Source: Massilia glaciei
GTDB taxonomy: Bacteria > Pseudomonadota > Gammaproteobacteria > Burkholderiales > Burkholderiaceae_D
Direction: 5' to 3'
NCBI RefSeq assembly: GCF_003011895.2
Contig: NZ_PXWF02000324.1
Span: forward strand, 1-51,285
DNA: 51,285 bases
Shown here: piece by piece, positions 11,492 through 20,075 of the stretch
Layout of the letters: each line of letters starts with the position of its first letter
Position numbering within the stretch: the first letter of the stretch is position 1
Made by a program: the position numbers and the translations under genes
The notes under the pieces: generated by a model
What the model saw: only the letters and a program-made list of their open reading frames with translations
What the model was told of the DNA's origin: nothing
Database searches by the model: none

Positions 11492-11535
11492 GCAGAGCAC
11501 CTCCGAGCCTCGACCAACATGGGATGGGAACAATC

Positions 11536-12462
11536 ATGAAACGCTTGCTTCTGCTACGGGACATCTTGCTGCCCCACTTTTTGCTGCCCCACTTTTTGCT
11601 GACACACTTTTTGCGGCCACACTTCTTGCTGCGGCTGTTCATGCAACGACTCTCCATGCGCGCGCTCGTGCGCGCCGCGGCGGCGGGCCTGCCGGCCCTC
11701 GCGCTCGCGCTCGCGCTGGCCCCGGCCCCGGCGGCCGCGGCCGAGGTGCTGCTCGGGCCGGGCGACGTGCTCAAACTGTCGGTCTACGGCAACCCCGACC
11801 TCGCGCTCGAGACGCGCGTGAGCGAGGCCGGCACCATCACCTTCCCCCTGCTGGGGCAGGTCAGCATCGGCGGCATGCCCGTGGTGGCGGCCGAAAAACG
11901 CATCGCCTTGCTGCTGCAAAAGGGCGGCTACGTGCGCCGCCCCCAAGTCAACATCATCGTCAGCCAGCTGCAAAGCCAGCAGGTCGGCGTGCTCGGCCAG
12001 GTCAACCGGCCCGGGCGCTACCCGATCGAGAGCCGGCGCAGCCTGATGGACCTGCTGGCCATGGCCGGCGGCATCGGTCCCGAGGGGGGCGACTCGGTCA
12101 GCGTGCTGCGCACGCGCGACGGCACCACCACGCGCGAGAACATCGACGTCGTCCAGATGATGCGCAGCGGCGAACTGGCGCGCGACCTCGAGGTCGCCGG
12201 CGGCGACGTCATCTATGTCGAACGCGCGCCGCGCTTCTACATCTACGGCGAGGTGCAGCGCCCGGGCGCGTTCCGCCTCGAGCGCGGCATGACGGTGCTG
12301 CAGGCGCTGTCGGTCGGCGGCGGCCTGACCCCGCGCGGCACCGAGCGCGGCATCCGCATCAAGCGCCAGGGCGCCGACGGCAGGCAGCACATCATCAAGG
12401 CCGGCCACAACCAGCTGCTGCAGACCGACGACATCATCTACGTGCGCGAAAGCCTGTTCTAG
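11536..12462 (+). CDS. epsE: EpsE, Wza-type polysaccharide export protein
   Basis: About 308 aa. Outer-membrane/periplasmic export channel subunit. It carries a polysaccharide export (Poly_export) domain (LGPGDVLKLSVYGNPDL) followed by SLBB repeats (VGVLGQVNRPGRYPI, IYGEVQRPGAF), matching the EpsE family. The N-terminus is odd: before the ordinary signal-like segment (MRALVRAAAAGLPALALAL) lies LLPHFLLPHFLLTHF, encoded by four copies of a 15-bp repeat. The start is therefore uncertain: 11536 has GGGA upstream, while 11641 or 11656 would skip the repeat but lack an obvious ribosome site. Sits 45 bp after epsD. Confidence 0.88.
   Translation: MKRLLLLRDILLPHFLLPHFLLTHFLRPHFLLRLFMQRLSMRALVRAAAAGLPALALALALAPAPAAAAEVLLGPGDVLKLSVYGNPDLALETRVSEAGTITFPLLGQVSIGGMPVVAAEKRIALLLQKGGYVRRPQVNIIVSQLQSQQVGVLGQVNRPGRYPIESRRSLMDLLAMAGGIGPEGGDSVSVLRTRDGTTTRENIDVVQMMRSGELARDLEVAGGDVIYVERAPRFYIYGEVQRPGAFRLERGMTVLQALSVGGGLTPRGTERGIRIKRQGADGRQHIIKAGHNQLLQTDDIIYVRESLF
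11566..11625. repeat. 15-bp tandem repeat x4 in the 5' end of epsE
   Basis: Four copies of TTGCTGCCCCACTTT (two perfect, two with 3-4 changes) plus a partial fifth. In frame, each copy encodes LLPHF-type pentapeptides, so copy-number change would not shift the frame. The reverse complement, GCAAAAAGTGGGGCA, closely resembles the GCAAAAGGGTGAAA unit of the array at 13982-14233. Confidence 0.9.
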
Positions 12463-12497
12463 ACGCGCGCTATTTCTAAATCCGCCGAGAGAGTGCC

Positions 12498-13907
12498 ATG
12501 AACCTGAGCCAGTTCCTGCTGATCCTGCGCGCGCGCAAGCGCATCATCCTTTCGGCGCTGTTCGCCACGGCCGGGCTGACCTTGCTGATCTGCCTGGTCG
12601 TGCCCAAGTCATACAAGGCCGAAAGCGCGCTTGTGCTCAACTACAAGGGCGTCGACCCGCTGACCGGCCTGACCATGCCGGGGCAGCTGCTGCCCGGCTA
12701 CATGGCGACCCAGATCGACATCCTGAGCAGCAAGAACGTGGCGCTGCGCGTGGTCGACCAGCTGCGCCTGGCCGAGAGCGCGGCCGTGGTGGCGCAGTTC
12801 CACGAGGCGACCGACGGCAAGGGCACGGTGCGCGACTGGCTGGCCGACCTGCTGCTCAAAAAACTCGACATCATGCCCTCGCGCGAGAGCAGCGTGCTCA
12901 CCGTCAGCTTCAAGGGCGCCGACCCGCAGTTCGCCGCGGCCGTGGCCAACGCCTTCGCCGACGAGTACATGAAGATCAACATCCAGCTCAAGGTCGAGCC
13001 CATGAAAAAAGCGGCGGCCTACTTCAACGACCAGCTCAAGCTGCTGCGCGACAATGTCGAGGCGGCGCAGAGCCGGCTGTCCAAATACCAGCAGGACAAC
13101 GGCATCGTCAGCGTCGACAACCGGCTCGACGTCGAATCGAACCGCCTCAACGACCTGTCGGGCCAGCTCGTGATGGCGCAGGGGCAGGCGATGGAGGCGG
13201 CCTCGCGCCAGAGCATGGCGGCCGGCGCGCGCGCGGGCGACTCGCCCGACGTCGCGGCCAGCCCCCTGATCCAGAACCTCAAGATCAACCTCGCGGGCGC
13301 CGAGACCAAGTTCGCCGAGGTGTCGCAGCGGCTCGACCGCAACCATCCGACCTACCAGGGCGCCAAGGCCGAGGTCGACAAGCTGCGCGCCGAGCTGGCG
13401 CGGCACACGGCGTCGGCCTCCAACAGCGTGGGCAACAACGCGCGCATCCTGCTGCAGCGCGAGGCGGCCATCCGCGCGGCCATGCTGGCGCAAAGAGACA
13501 AGGTGCTCGCGATGAACCGCACGCGCGACGAGATGAACGTGCTCGTCCAGGACGTCGAGAGCGCCCAGCGCGCCTTCGACGTGACCTCGCAGCGCTTCTC
13601 GCAAACCAAGATCGAGGGCCAGTCCGACCAGGGCGACATCGCCGTGCTCAATCCGGCGGTCGCGCCGGTCGAGCCGTCCAACCCCAAGACCTTGCTCTAC
13701 ACGCTGTTGTCGGTGCTGCTCGGCGGCGTGCTCGGGCTCGGCGCGGGGCTGGTCGCCGAAATGCTTGACCGCAGGGTCCGCTCGGCCGACGACCTGCGCG
13801 AGGTGCTCGACATCCCCGTGTTCGGCTCGATCGACTGGCGCGCGCCGCCGGGCCCGCGCGGCGGCCTGCTCGGCGCCGTCATGCCCAAGCGCCTGCGCCT
13901 GAACTGA
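12498..13907 (+). CDS. epsF: EpsF, chain-length determinant (Wzz-like)
   Basis: 469 aa, inner-membrane polysaccharide co-polymerase. The N-terminal Wzz segment has helix 1 (LFATAGLTLLICLVV), then a long periplasmic coiled-coil part with LSKYQQDNGIV and LDRNHPTYQGAKAEVDKLRAEL, and helix 2 near the C-terminus (LLYTLLSVLLGGVLGLGAGLV). It ends in a short cytoplasmic tail (DDLREVLDIPVFGSI) as in EpsF, with the kinase-like partner encoded separately by the next gene. Controls chain length and export together with epsE and epsG. GAGAG lies about 6 nt before the start. Length normal. Confidence 0.92.
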   Translation: MNLSQFLLILRARKRIILSALFATAGLTLLICLVVPKSYKAESALVLNYKGVDPLTGLTMPGQLLPGYMATQIDILSSKNVALRVVDQLRLAESAAVVAQFHEATDGKGTVRDWLADLLLKKLDIMPSRESSVLTVSFKGADPQFAAAVANAFADEYMKINIQLKVEPMKKAAAYFNDQLKLLRDNVEAAQSRLSKYQQDNGIVSVDNRLDVESNRLNDLSGQLVMAQGQAMEAASRQSMAAGARAGDSPDVAASPLIQNLKINLAGAETKFAEVSQRLDRNHPTYQGAKAEVDKLRAELARHTASASNSVGNNARILLQREAAIRAAMLAQRDKVLAMNRTRDEMNVLVQDVESAQRAFDVTSQRFSQTKIEGQSDQGDIAVLNPAVAPVEPSNPKTLLYTLLSVLLGGVLGLGAGLVAEMLDRRVRSADDLREVLDIPVFGSIDWRAPPGPRGGLLGAVMPKRLRLN

Positions 13908-13981
13908 AGGCGCGGTTGCCGGCGTTGACGGGAGCAACAAACGGACGCAACAAGGGGCGCGGCAAGGGGCGCAACGAGTGC

Positions 13982-14233
13982 GCGCAACAAGCGGGTGAAA
14001 CAAACCGGGGCGCAGCAAAAGGGTTAAACAAACCGGGGCGCAGCAAAAGTGTGAAACAAACCGGGGCGCAGCAAAAGGGTGAAACAAACCGGAGCGCAGC
14101 AAAAGGGTGAAACAAACCGGAGCGCAGCAAAAGGGTGAGACAAACCGGAGCGCAGCAAAAGGGTGAAACAAACCGGAGCGCAGCAAAAGGGTGAGACAAA
14201 CCAGTGCGCAACAAACGGGTGAAATAAATTTAT
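13982..14233. repeat. 28-bp minisatellite (9 copies) between epsF and epsG
   Basis: A period of exactly 28 bp is visible from 13982 to about 14233. Each unit is two related 14-mers, CAAACCGGAGCGCA and GCAAAAGGGTGAAA. Copies differ by one to three bases, mostly GGG/GTG and GAA/GAG. A more degenerate 14-bp version extends left to about 13930. The array fills nearly all of the 373-bp gap before the epsG start, so it is transcribed if the operon is continuous. Minus-strand frames across it stay open only because of the repeat and are not genes. Confidence 0.95.
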
Positions 14234-14280
14234 CGGGCGCGGCGCAAGCCGGCGCCTGCAAAGCACAGGAGCATACCGCC

Positions 14281-15183
14281 ATGAACCATCCAGCCCATCC
14301 GCTCACGCCGCCCTTGTCCGCCCACGGCGCCGACCAGGGACCTGACCAGGGGGGCGACTCGCGCATCGGCGCGCTGCTGCTCGCCTCGGGCAAGCTCACC
14401 GCCGCCGACGCCGAGCGTGTGCTGCGCCTGCAGCAAGAGGCCGGCCTGCGCTTCGGCGAGGCGGCCGTGCGCCTGGGCCTGATCAACGAGGCCGACATCG
14501 AGCACGTGCTCGCGCGCCAGTTCGCCTATCCCTACCTGCTGCGCGGCCAGCACGATTACTCCCCCCTGCTGGTAGCCGCCTACGAGCCGTTCAGCGCGCA
14601 GGTCGAGCAGATGCGCGCCGTGCGCAGCCACCTGATGCTGCGCTGGTTCGGGCGCGGGCACAAGTCGCTCGTGGTGCTCGGCGTGGGCAGCGGCGACGGC
14701 GCCAGCCTGTTCGCGGCCAACCTCGCGGTCGTGTTCTCCCAGCTCGGCGAAGCGACCCTGCTGGTCGACGCCAACCTGCGCAAGCCGCGCCAGCACGCCG
14801 TGTTCGACCTGGCGCCGGGGCAGGGCTTGTCGGACCTGCTGGCCGGGCGCGCCGGCCTCGACCTGCTGGTGGCGCGCATCCCCTCGCTCGACGCGCTGTC
14901 CGTGCTGCGCGCGGGCACGCTGCCGCCGAACCCGCAGGAGCTGCTCAGCCGCCTGCGGCTGGGAGCGCTCGCCGCCCAGCTCGAGGAGCGCTACGCGATA
15001 GTGCTCTACGACACGGCCGCGCACGCGCATGGTTCCGACGCGCTGGCCGTGGCCGCGCGCGCCGGCGGCGCGCTGCTCGTCACGCGCAAGGACAAGACGC
15101 GCCTTGCCGACGTCTGCGGCCTGGCCGAGCGCATCGTCGGCTGCGGCGCGCACGTGGTCGGATCGGTCGTGGTGGACTTCTGA
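14281..15183 (+). CDS. epsG: EpsG, BY-kinase-like chain-length partner with degenerate Walker motifs
   Basis: 300 aa from the ATG at 14281 (AGGAG about 10 nt upstream). It has an N-terminal MshEN-like or GspE N-terminal-like region (RIGALLLASGKLTAADAERVL) and a MinD/CpsD-type P-loop domain, as in the EpsG family that drives EpsF. The nucleotide motifs are eroded: the P-loop reads GSGDGAS with Ala where BY-kinases have Lys (or Arg in many EpsG), and the Walker A' reads LLVDANLR instead of LLIDADLR. There is no tyrosine cluster at the C-terminus (ending VVGSVVVDF). It may be a structural partner rather than an active kinase. Its stop overlaps the xrtB start. Confidence 0.85.
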   Translation: MNHPAHPLTPPLSAHGADQGPDQGGDSRIGALLLASGKLTAADAERVLRLQQEAGLRFGEAAVRLGLINEADIEHVLARQFAYPYLLRGQHDYSPLLVAAYEPFSAQVEQMRAVRSHLMLRWFGRGHKSLVVLGVGSGDGASLFAANLAVVFSQLGEATLLVDANLRKPRQHAVFDLAPGQGLSDLLAGRAGLDLLVARIPSLDALSVLRAGTLPPNPQELLSRLRLGALAAQLEERYAIVLYDTAAHAHGSDALAVAARAGGALLVTRKDKTRLADVCGLAERIVGCGAHVVGSVVVDF

Positions 15184-16181
15184 TGGACCGCACGTTCGAC
15201 GCGGCCGCCCGCGCACCAGTGGACCGGCCCGGCCGTCCCGGGCGCGAATGGTGGCCCCTGTTCGCCGGCCTGGCGCTGCTGTACCTGCCGACCCTGTACG
15301 ACCTGCTGACCGGGTTGTGGCTGACCGAGGAGCAGGGCCACGGCCCGATCATCCTCGCGATGGCGCTCTGGCTCATGGCGCGCCATTGGCCTGGCCGCGC
15401 CCAGGCCGCAGGCGGAGGGGCGCCCGGAGCGGGTCGGGGCGCCAGGCCCGTCGACGCCGCCGCGGACACCGCCGCGGACACCGGCGCCGCCGCGGACCCG
15501 GCCCGGCCCGCCGGCGCGGACAAGCCCGCGCGCGCCGGCTGGGCCGTGCTCGCGGCCGGCCTGCTGCTCTACATCGTGGGCCGCTCGCAACACATCGCCG
15601 GGTTCGAGATCGCCTCGTTCCCGCTCGTCACGGCGGCGCTGGTGCTGCTCAAGTTCGGCGCGCGCGCGCTGCGCGCGCTGTGGTTTCCGTTCTTTTTCAT
15701 GCTGTTCATGATTCCGCTTCCGGGCCAGCTGGTCAGCATGCTGACCCTGCCCATGAAGACGGCGGTGTCGTACATCACCGAACAGCTCCTGTTTCTGGCC
15801 GGCTACCCGATCGCGCGCAACGGCGTGATTTTGCAGATCGGCCAGTACCAGCTGCTCGTCGCCGACGCCTGCGCCGGCCTGCAGACCCTGCTCACGCTCG
15901 AGGCGCTCGGGCTGTTCTACCTCAACGTGGTGCGCCACACTTCGTCGTTCCGCAACATCGCGCTGGCGCTGCTGATCGTCCCGATCTCGTTCACCGCCAA
16001 CGTGATCCGGGTCATCGTGCTCACGCTCGTGACCTACCATTTCGGCGACGCGGCGGGGCAGGGCTTCCTGCATGGCTTCGCCGGCATGGTGCTGTTCGTG
16101 TCGGCGCTGGTGCTGATCCTGGCGCTCGATTCGCTGCTCCAGTTCGGCATCTCGCGGCGCCGCGCCAAGGGGGCGCCGTGA
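15183..16181 (+). CDS. xrtB: Exosortase B (XrtB/EpsH)
   Basis: 332 aa, multi-pass inner-membrane cysteine transpeptidase that recognises C-terminal PEP-CTERM tags. The catalytic triad is visible: Cys230 in ADACAGLQ, Arg276 in TANVIRV, and His297 in GFLHGFAG. The sequence around the Cys is the exosortase-B type, and its neighbours epsG and epsI confirm it. Unusual: residues ~71-118 form an Ala/Asp/Gly-rich insertion with an internal AAADTAADTGAAAD repeat, in a loop between early helices. The start overlaps the epsG stop by one base; the stop overlaps the GTG of epsI. One substrate is encoded at 38424-39236 in this window. Confidence 0.95.
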   Translation: MDRTFDAAARAPVDRPGRPGREWWPLFAGLALLYLPTLYDLLTGLWLTEEQGHGPIILAMALWLMARHWPGRAQAAGGGAPGAGRGARPVDAAADTAADTGAAADPARPAGADKPARAGWAVLAAGLLLYIVGRSQHIAGFEIASFPLVTAALVLLKFGARALRALWFPFFFMLFMIPLPGQLVSMLTLPMKTAVSYITEQLLFLAGYPIARNGVILQIGQYQLLVADACAGLQTLLTLEALGLFYLNVVRHTSSFRNIALALLIVPISFTANVIRVIVLTLVTYHFGDAAGQGFLHGFAGMVLFVSALVLILALDSLLQFGISRRRAKGAP

Positions 16182-16984
16182 GAGCGGGCGCGGGCGCCGG
16201 CGCGCGCATGCTCGTAAGCCTGCTCATGGCCGCGCTCATGGCCGGCGCGGCCGTCGTCACCTGGGCCATCACGCCGACGGCCAAGCTGGCCGCGACGCGC
16301 CCGGCGGTCGACCTGCCGGCCATGGTGCCGTCCGTGATCGGCGAATGGCGCGAGGACAAGGGCATGGTCGCGGCGGTCGTCAACCCGGAGACCGAGGCCG
16401 CGCTGAGCAAGCTTTACGCGCAGACCATCAGCCGCAGCTATGTGCACCGCGACGGGCGCCGCGTGATGCTCTCGATCGCCTACGGGCGCGACCAGGGCGG
16501 CGAGGCCACCCAGGTGCACCGGCCCGAGTTCTGCTACGCGGCCCAGGGCTTCAGCCTCGACGAGCAGGCCGACGGCGCGCTGGCCACGCCGCACGGCGCC
16601 ATCCCGGTGCGGCGCATGGTCGCGGTGCAGGGCGCGCGGGTCGAGCCGATCACCTACTGGATCACCGTGGGCGACCGCGCCACCTTGCCGGGACTGGGGC
16701 GCAAGCTGGCGCAGTTGTCGTACGGCCTCAACGGCGCGGTGCCCGACGGCCTGCTGTTCCGCGTCTCCTCTATCGGACGCGACAAGGCGCAGGCCTACCG
16801 CGACCAGGACGCGTTCGCCAACGCGCTGCTGGCGGCGGCGTCGCCGGCCCAGCGGGTCCGGCTGGCCGGGCTGGCGCCGGTCCCGTCCGCGGCTCCGGGC
16901 GCGTCGTCGCTCACACCATCGGCGGCGCCGTCCATCGTGCCGGCAGCGGCCCCGCCCACCGCCCCACCCAACGCCTCACCGTAA
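16178..16984 (+). CDS. epsI: EpsI, exosortase-B-associated protein
   Basis: 268 aa from a GTG at 16178, preferred because AAGGGGG lies six bases upstream and GTGA overlaps the xrtB stop; an ATG at 16208 is the alternative. A single N-terminal membrane anchor is followed by a periplasmic EpsI domain: VIGEWRED, AYGRDQGGEATQVHRPEFCYAAQGF, and ITYWITVGDR. The conserved Cys in the PEFCY segment is present. EpsI always accompanies exosortases and is needed for polymer production in Methylobacillus; its biochemical role is unknown. The C-terminal ~45 residues are a Pro/Ala/Ser tail likely to be disordered. Confidence 0.92.
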   Translation: MRAGAGAGARMLVSLLMAALMAGAAVVTWAITPTAKLAATRPAVDLPAMVPSVIGEWREDKGMVAAVVNPETEAALSKLYAQTISRSYVHRDGRRVMLSIAYGRDQGGEATQVHRPEFCYAAQGFSLDEQADGALATPHGAIPVRRMVAVQGARVEPITYWITVGDRATLPGLGRKLAQLSYGLNGAVPDGLLFRVSSIGRDKAQAYRDQDAFANALLAAASPAQRVRLAGLAPVPSAAPGASSLTPSAAPSIVPAAAPPTAPPNASP

Positions 16985-16996
16985 GGGAACCGCATC

Positions 16997-18082
16997 GTGG
17001 CCAAAGTCGCTCTCATCACCGGCATAACCGGACAGGACGGTGCGTATCTCGCCGGCTTCCTGCTCGACAAGGGCTACACGGTGCACGGCGTCAAGCGCCG
17101 CGCCTCGCTGTTCAACACCGAGCGCATCGACCACCTGTACCAGGATCCGCACGTGGCCGAACGCAGGCTGATCCTGCACCACGGCGACCTGACCGACTCG
17201 GGCAACCTGACCCGCATCATGCAGGAGGTCCAGCCCGACGAGATCTACAACCTCGCGGCCATGAGCCATGTCGCGGTCAGCTTCGACATGCCCGAATACA
17301 CGGCCAACACCGACGGCCTCGGGGCCCTGCGCCTGCTCGAGGCGATGCGCATGCTGGGCCTTGGCGACAAGACCCGCTTCTACCAGGCCTCTAGCTCGGA
17401 GCTGTACGGCATGGTGCAGGCCAGTCCGCAGACGGAGAGCACCCCGTTCTACCCGCGCAGCCCGTACGCGGTCGCCAAGCTGTACGCCTACTGGATCACG
17501 GTCAACTACCGCGAGGCGTACGGCATGTACGCCTGCAATGGCATCCTGTTCAACCACGAGTCGCCGCTGCGCGGCGAGACCTTCGTCACGCGCAAGGTCA
17601 CGCGCGCGCTCGCGCGCATCAAGCTCGGCCTGCAGGACTGCCTGTACCTGGGCAATATCGACGCGCTGCGCGACTGGGGCCACGCGCGCGACTATGTCGA
17701 GATGCAATGGCTGATGCTGCAGCAGGAGCGGCCCGACGACTTCGTCATCGCCACCGGCGCACAGCACAGCGTGCGCGATTTCGTCGACGCGGCCGCGCGC
17801 GAGCTCGACATCGAACTGGCCTGGCGCGGCAGCGGGGTCGACGCCACCGCCACCGACGGCCGCGGCAGGGTGGTGGTGCGCATCGATCCGCGCCATTTCC
17901 GGCCCACCGAGGTCGACAGCCTGCTGGGCGACGCGCGCAAGGCGCGCGAGCGGCTCGGCTGGGTGCCCAAGACCACGTTCGCCGACCTGGTGTGCGAGAT
18001 GGTGCGCGCCGACCTGCGCAGCGCCGAGCGCGACGAGCTCGTCAAACAGCACGGTTTCGACGCCTACGAGCACAACGAATGA
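16997..18082 (+). CDS. gmd: GDP-mannose 4,6-dehydratase
   Basis: 361 aa, GTG start with AAGGGA upstream. Converts GDP-D-mannose to GDP-4-keto-6-deoxymannose, the first step to GDP-L-fucose or GDP-rhamnose. Extended short-chain dehydrogenase: NADP-binding [10 protein letters not shown] at the N-terminus, QASSSELYG with catalytic Thr/Ser region, [10 protein letters not shown] (YxxxK), and the Gmd signature [15 protein letters not shown]. Length is standard. Partners in the window are manC (32754) upstream in the pathway and fcl (30122) after it. Confidence 0.96.
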   Translation: MAKVALITGITGQDGAYLAGFLLDKGYTVHGVKRRASLFNTERIDHLYQDPHVAERRLILHHGDLTDSGNLTRIMQEVQPDEIYNLAAMSHVAVSFDMPEYTANTDGLGALRLLEAMRMLGLGDKTRFYQASSSELYGMVQASPQTESTPFYPRSPYAVAKLYAYWITVNYREAYGMYACNGILFNHESPLRGETFVTRKVTRALARIKLGLQDCLYLGNIDALRDWGHARDYVEMQWLMLQQERPDDFVIATGAQHSVRDFVDAAARELDIELAWRGSGVDATATDGRGRVVVRIDPRHFRPTEVDSLLGDARKARERLGWVPKTTFADLVCEMVRADLRSAERDELVKQHGFDAYEHNE

Positions 18083-18508
18083 GCCGCCAGGACGCCGCCA
18101 TGCCAACGCACCAGTTCTCCACGCACCAGTTCTCCATGCCAGGGCGCGCCCGCCCTGATCGCGCGCCGCGCGCGGCGGCGGCCGTGCGCGCCAACCGGTG
18201 CTCGCCGTCGTGTTCCGCGCCGTCGCGCGCCACTGCATGCCGCGCCGCTCTTTCCTGGGCTGCGCCGTCCCGCGCCACCGCATTCCGCACCGTCCGGTTC
18301 GTGCCGTTGCGTTCCGCGCCGTCCCGCGCCGCTGGGTCCCGTCCCGCTGCGTCCCGCACCGCGCCGTCCCGCATCGCCCGTTCCGCGCCGTTCCGCGCCG
18401 CTCCGTCCGGCCCCGCCGGGTCCGGCGCCTCCAGGTCCCTCGCCGCTTCCCCCGGCGCCGCCTCCCCCCGCGCGGCGGCGCCGCGCGGGTGCGGCTAAGG
18501 CCCACGCC
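18083..18508. repeat. GC-rich low-complexity repeat region between gmd and flippase gene
   Basis: 426 bp with no convincing gene. It opens with two perfect copies of ACGCACCAGTTCTCC (18106-18135). The rest, from about 18200, is made of degenerate 10- and 15-bp units built on CGTTCCGCGC / CGTCCCGCGC. One plus-strand frame from an ATG overlapping the gmd stop (18079-18498, 139 codons) stays open and gives a Ser/Arg/Ala/Pro-only product. I regard it as a repeat artefact, although the ATGA overlap with gmd resembles real coupling. No terminator is visible. Confidence 0.7.
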
Positions 18509-19975
18509 ATGCCCGCGCGCTCCGATCCGCGCTCGCCGGCGGCGCCCGATGGCGTGCCCGCCGGCGCCCCCATGAAGGGCCCGCCGCAGCGGCTCGTCTT
18601 CGGCTACGGGTCGGCCGCTCTAGTGCAGGGCATCATCGGCTTTCTGGCGGTGCCTTTTTTACTGGCGATCCTGGGCCCGCGCGCGTTCGCCCGGTGGGCC
18701 ATGCTCGAGCCACTGGTGGCGGTGCTGGCCGGCTTCGCGCTGGCCGGCGTCCATTATGGCCATTTGCACGGCATCAGCAGCGGGCGGCTCACGACCGCGG
18801 CGGCGCTGCGCCAGGTGGCCGGCTTCGGCTTCGCGCCGGCCGCGCTGGTGGCGCTCGGCGGCGCCGCGGCGGCGGCCGTTTTCGTCGTCGGCGCCGACCT
18901 GGCGCAGGTGGCCGCGCTGTGCGCGGCGTACGTGCTGCTGGAGGCGGCGATCCTGCTGCTGCAGTTCCAGTCGCGCGCGCTGTCCGACGCGCTCGCCTTC
19001 GCCGCCACCGTGTGGCTGCGTTCGGGCGGCATCGCGCTCGGACTGATCGGGTTCAAGTTCGCGGGCGCGCGGCTGGCGTTGACCGACTACCTGGCCTTCA
19101 TGATCGTGCTCGACATGGCCGTGCTCGGCGTCGCCTGCTGGCGCCACCGGCCGCAGCTCGCGGCCGCGCTGCGCGAGGCGCCGCCGGTGCGCGAGAGCTA
19201 TGTCGGCGCGCTGCGCTACGGCCTTCCGATCATGCTCGCGGGCGGCTTCGCGCTGATTTTAAACAACGGCGACCGCTACGTCGTGCACGCGCTGATGGCG
19301 CCCGACCAGTTGCCGGCCTATGTCGTCATGGCCAAGCTGGCCGGCGCGATGTCGTTCGTGATGGCGCCGCTCAATCTGTGGTGGCCGGTGGCACGCCACC
19401 GCCATGTGCTCGACGGCGACGGCGGCGCCCGGTTTTTTTCCAACGCCATGCCGCTGCTGCTCGCATACTACCTGATGGCCGCCGCCGCTCTGTGGGTCGC
19501 CAGCGGCCAGCTGGTGCGCTGGTACGCACCCAGCGTGCACGGCTACGACGGCCTGAGCATGTTGCTGCTGCTGGCCGGCGGGGTCGCGCTGGGCATGACG
19601 GTGCCGGCCAACATCGGCATGCTCGCGCCCGGAAAAACGCATTGGCTGCTGGTCTCGGTGGCGCTGTCGGCCGGGGTCGGACTGGGGCTCGCGTTCGTGC
19701 TGATCCCGCGCCTCGGCTTCGTCGGCGCGGCGCTGTCGACGCTGCTGGCTCAGTCGGCCAGCCTGGCCTCGGTGTACCTGATTTCGCAGCGCCTGTATCC
19801 GCTGCCGGTCGGTTCGGCGCGGCTGGCGGCGGTCGCGGCGGCCGGCGCGGCCACGATGGCGCTGCTGTGGCTCGGCGCCGGCAGCCTGCTGGTGCAGGGC
19901 CTGGTCGGCGCCGGCGCGTGCGCGCTGATGGCGCTGCTGCTGCGGCCCAACGTCGCGGCGCTGCGGAGCGGCTGA
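18509..19975 (+). CDS. Polysaccharide flippase-like membrane protein (Wzx/MATE-type)
   Basis: 488 aa with about twelve to fourteen hydrophobic helices and no soluble domain. Topology and phrases such as GYGSAALVQGIIGFLAVPFLLAILG and NNGDRYVVHALMAPDQLPAYVVMAKL are typical of oligosaccharide flippases that move lipid-linked repeat units across the inner membrane. Position between gmd and a polymerase supports this. Start at 18509 has TAAGG upstream; the next ATG (18572) lacks a ribosome site. Sequence identity in this family is low, so the assignment rests on topology plus context. Confidence 0.8.
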   Translation: MPARSDPRSPAAPDGVPAGAPMKGPPQRLVFGYGSAALVQGIIGFLAVPFLLAILGPRAFARWAMLEPLVAVLAGFALAGVHYGHLHGISSGRLTTAAALRQVAGFGFAPAALVALGGAAAAAVFVVGADLAQVAALCAAYVLLEAAILLLQFQSRALSDALAFAATVWLRSGGIALGLIGFKFAGARLALTDYLAFMIVLDMAVLGVACWRHRPQLAAALREAPPVRESYVGALRYGLPIMLAGGFALILNNGDRYVVHALMAPDQLPAYVVMAKLAGAMSFVMAPLNLWWPVARHRHVLDGDGGARFFSNAMPLLLAYYLMAAAALWVASGQLVRWYAPSVHGYDGLSMLLLLAGGVALGMTVPANIGMLAPGKTHWLLVSVALSAGVGLGLAFVLIPRLGFVGAALSTLLAQSASLASVYLISQRLYPLPVGSARLAAVAAAGAATMALLWLGAGSLLVQGLVGAGACALMALLLRPNVAALRSG

Positions 19976-20075
19976 CCACGCGGCGCGGCCGCCGCCACGC
20001 CCCCGCAACCAACATGCGGCCGCCGCCGCGCCCCCAAACAACATGCGCCAGACGCAACAACCGGACGAGGACACC

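Noticed and set aside
13982-14233. CRISPR array
   Set aside because: The 28-bp units are contiguous without variable spacers, and no cas genes are near.
13879-14266. Minus-strand repeat proteins with Phe/Cys/Leu-rich 28-residue units
   Set aside because: All three frames stay open because the 28-bp repeat lacks stops; there is no start context or family, so it is repeat DNA and not a gene.
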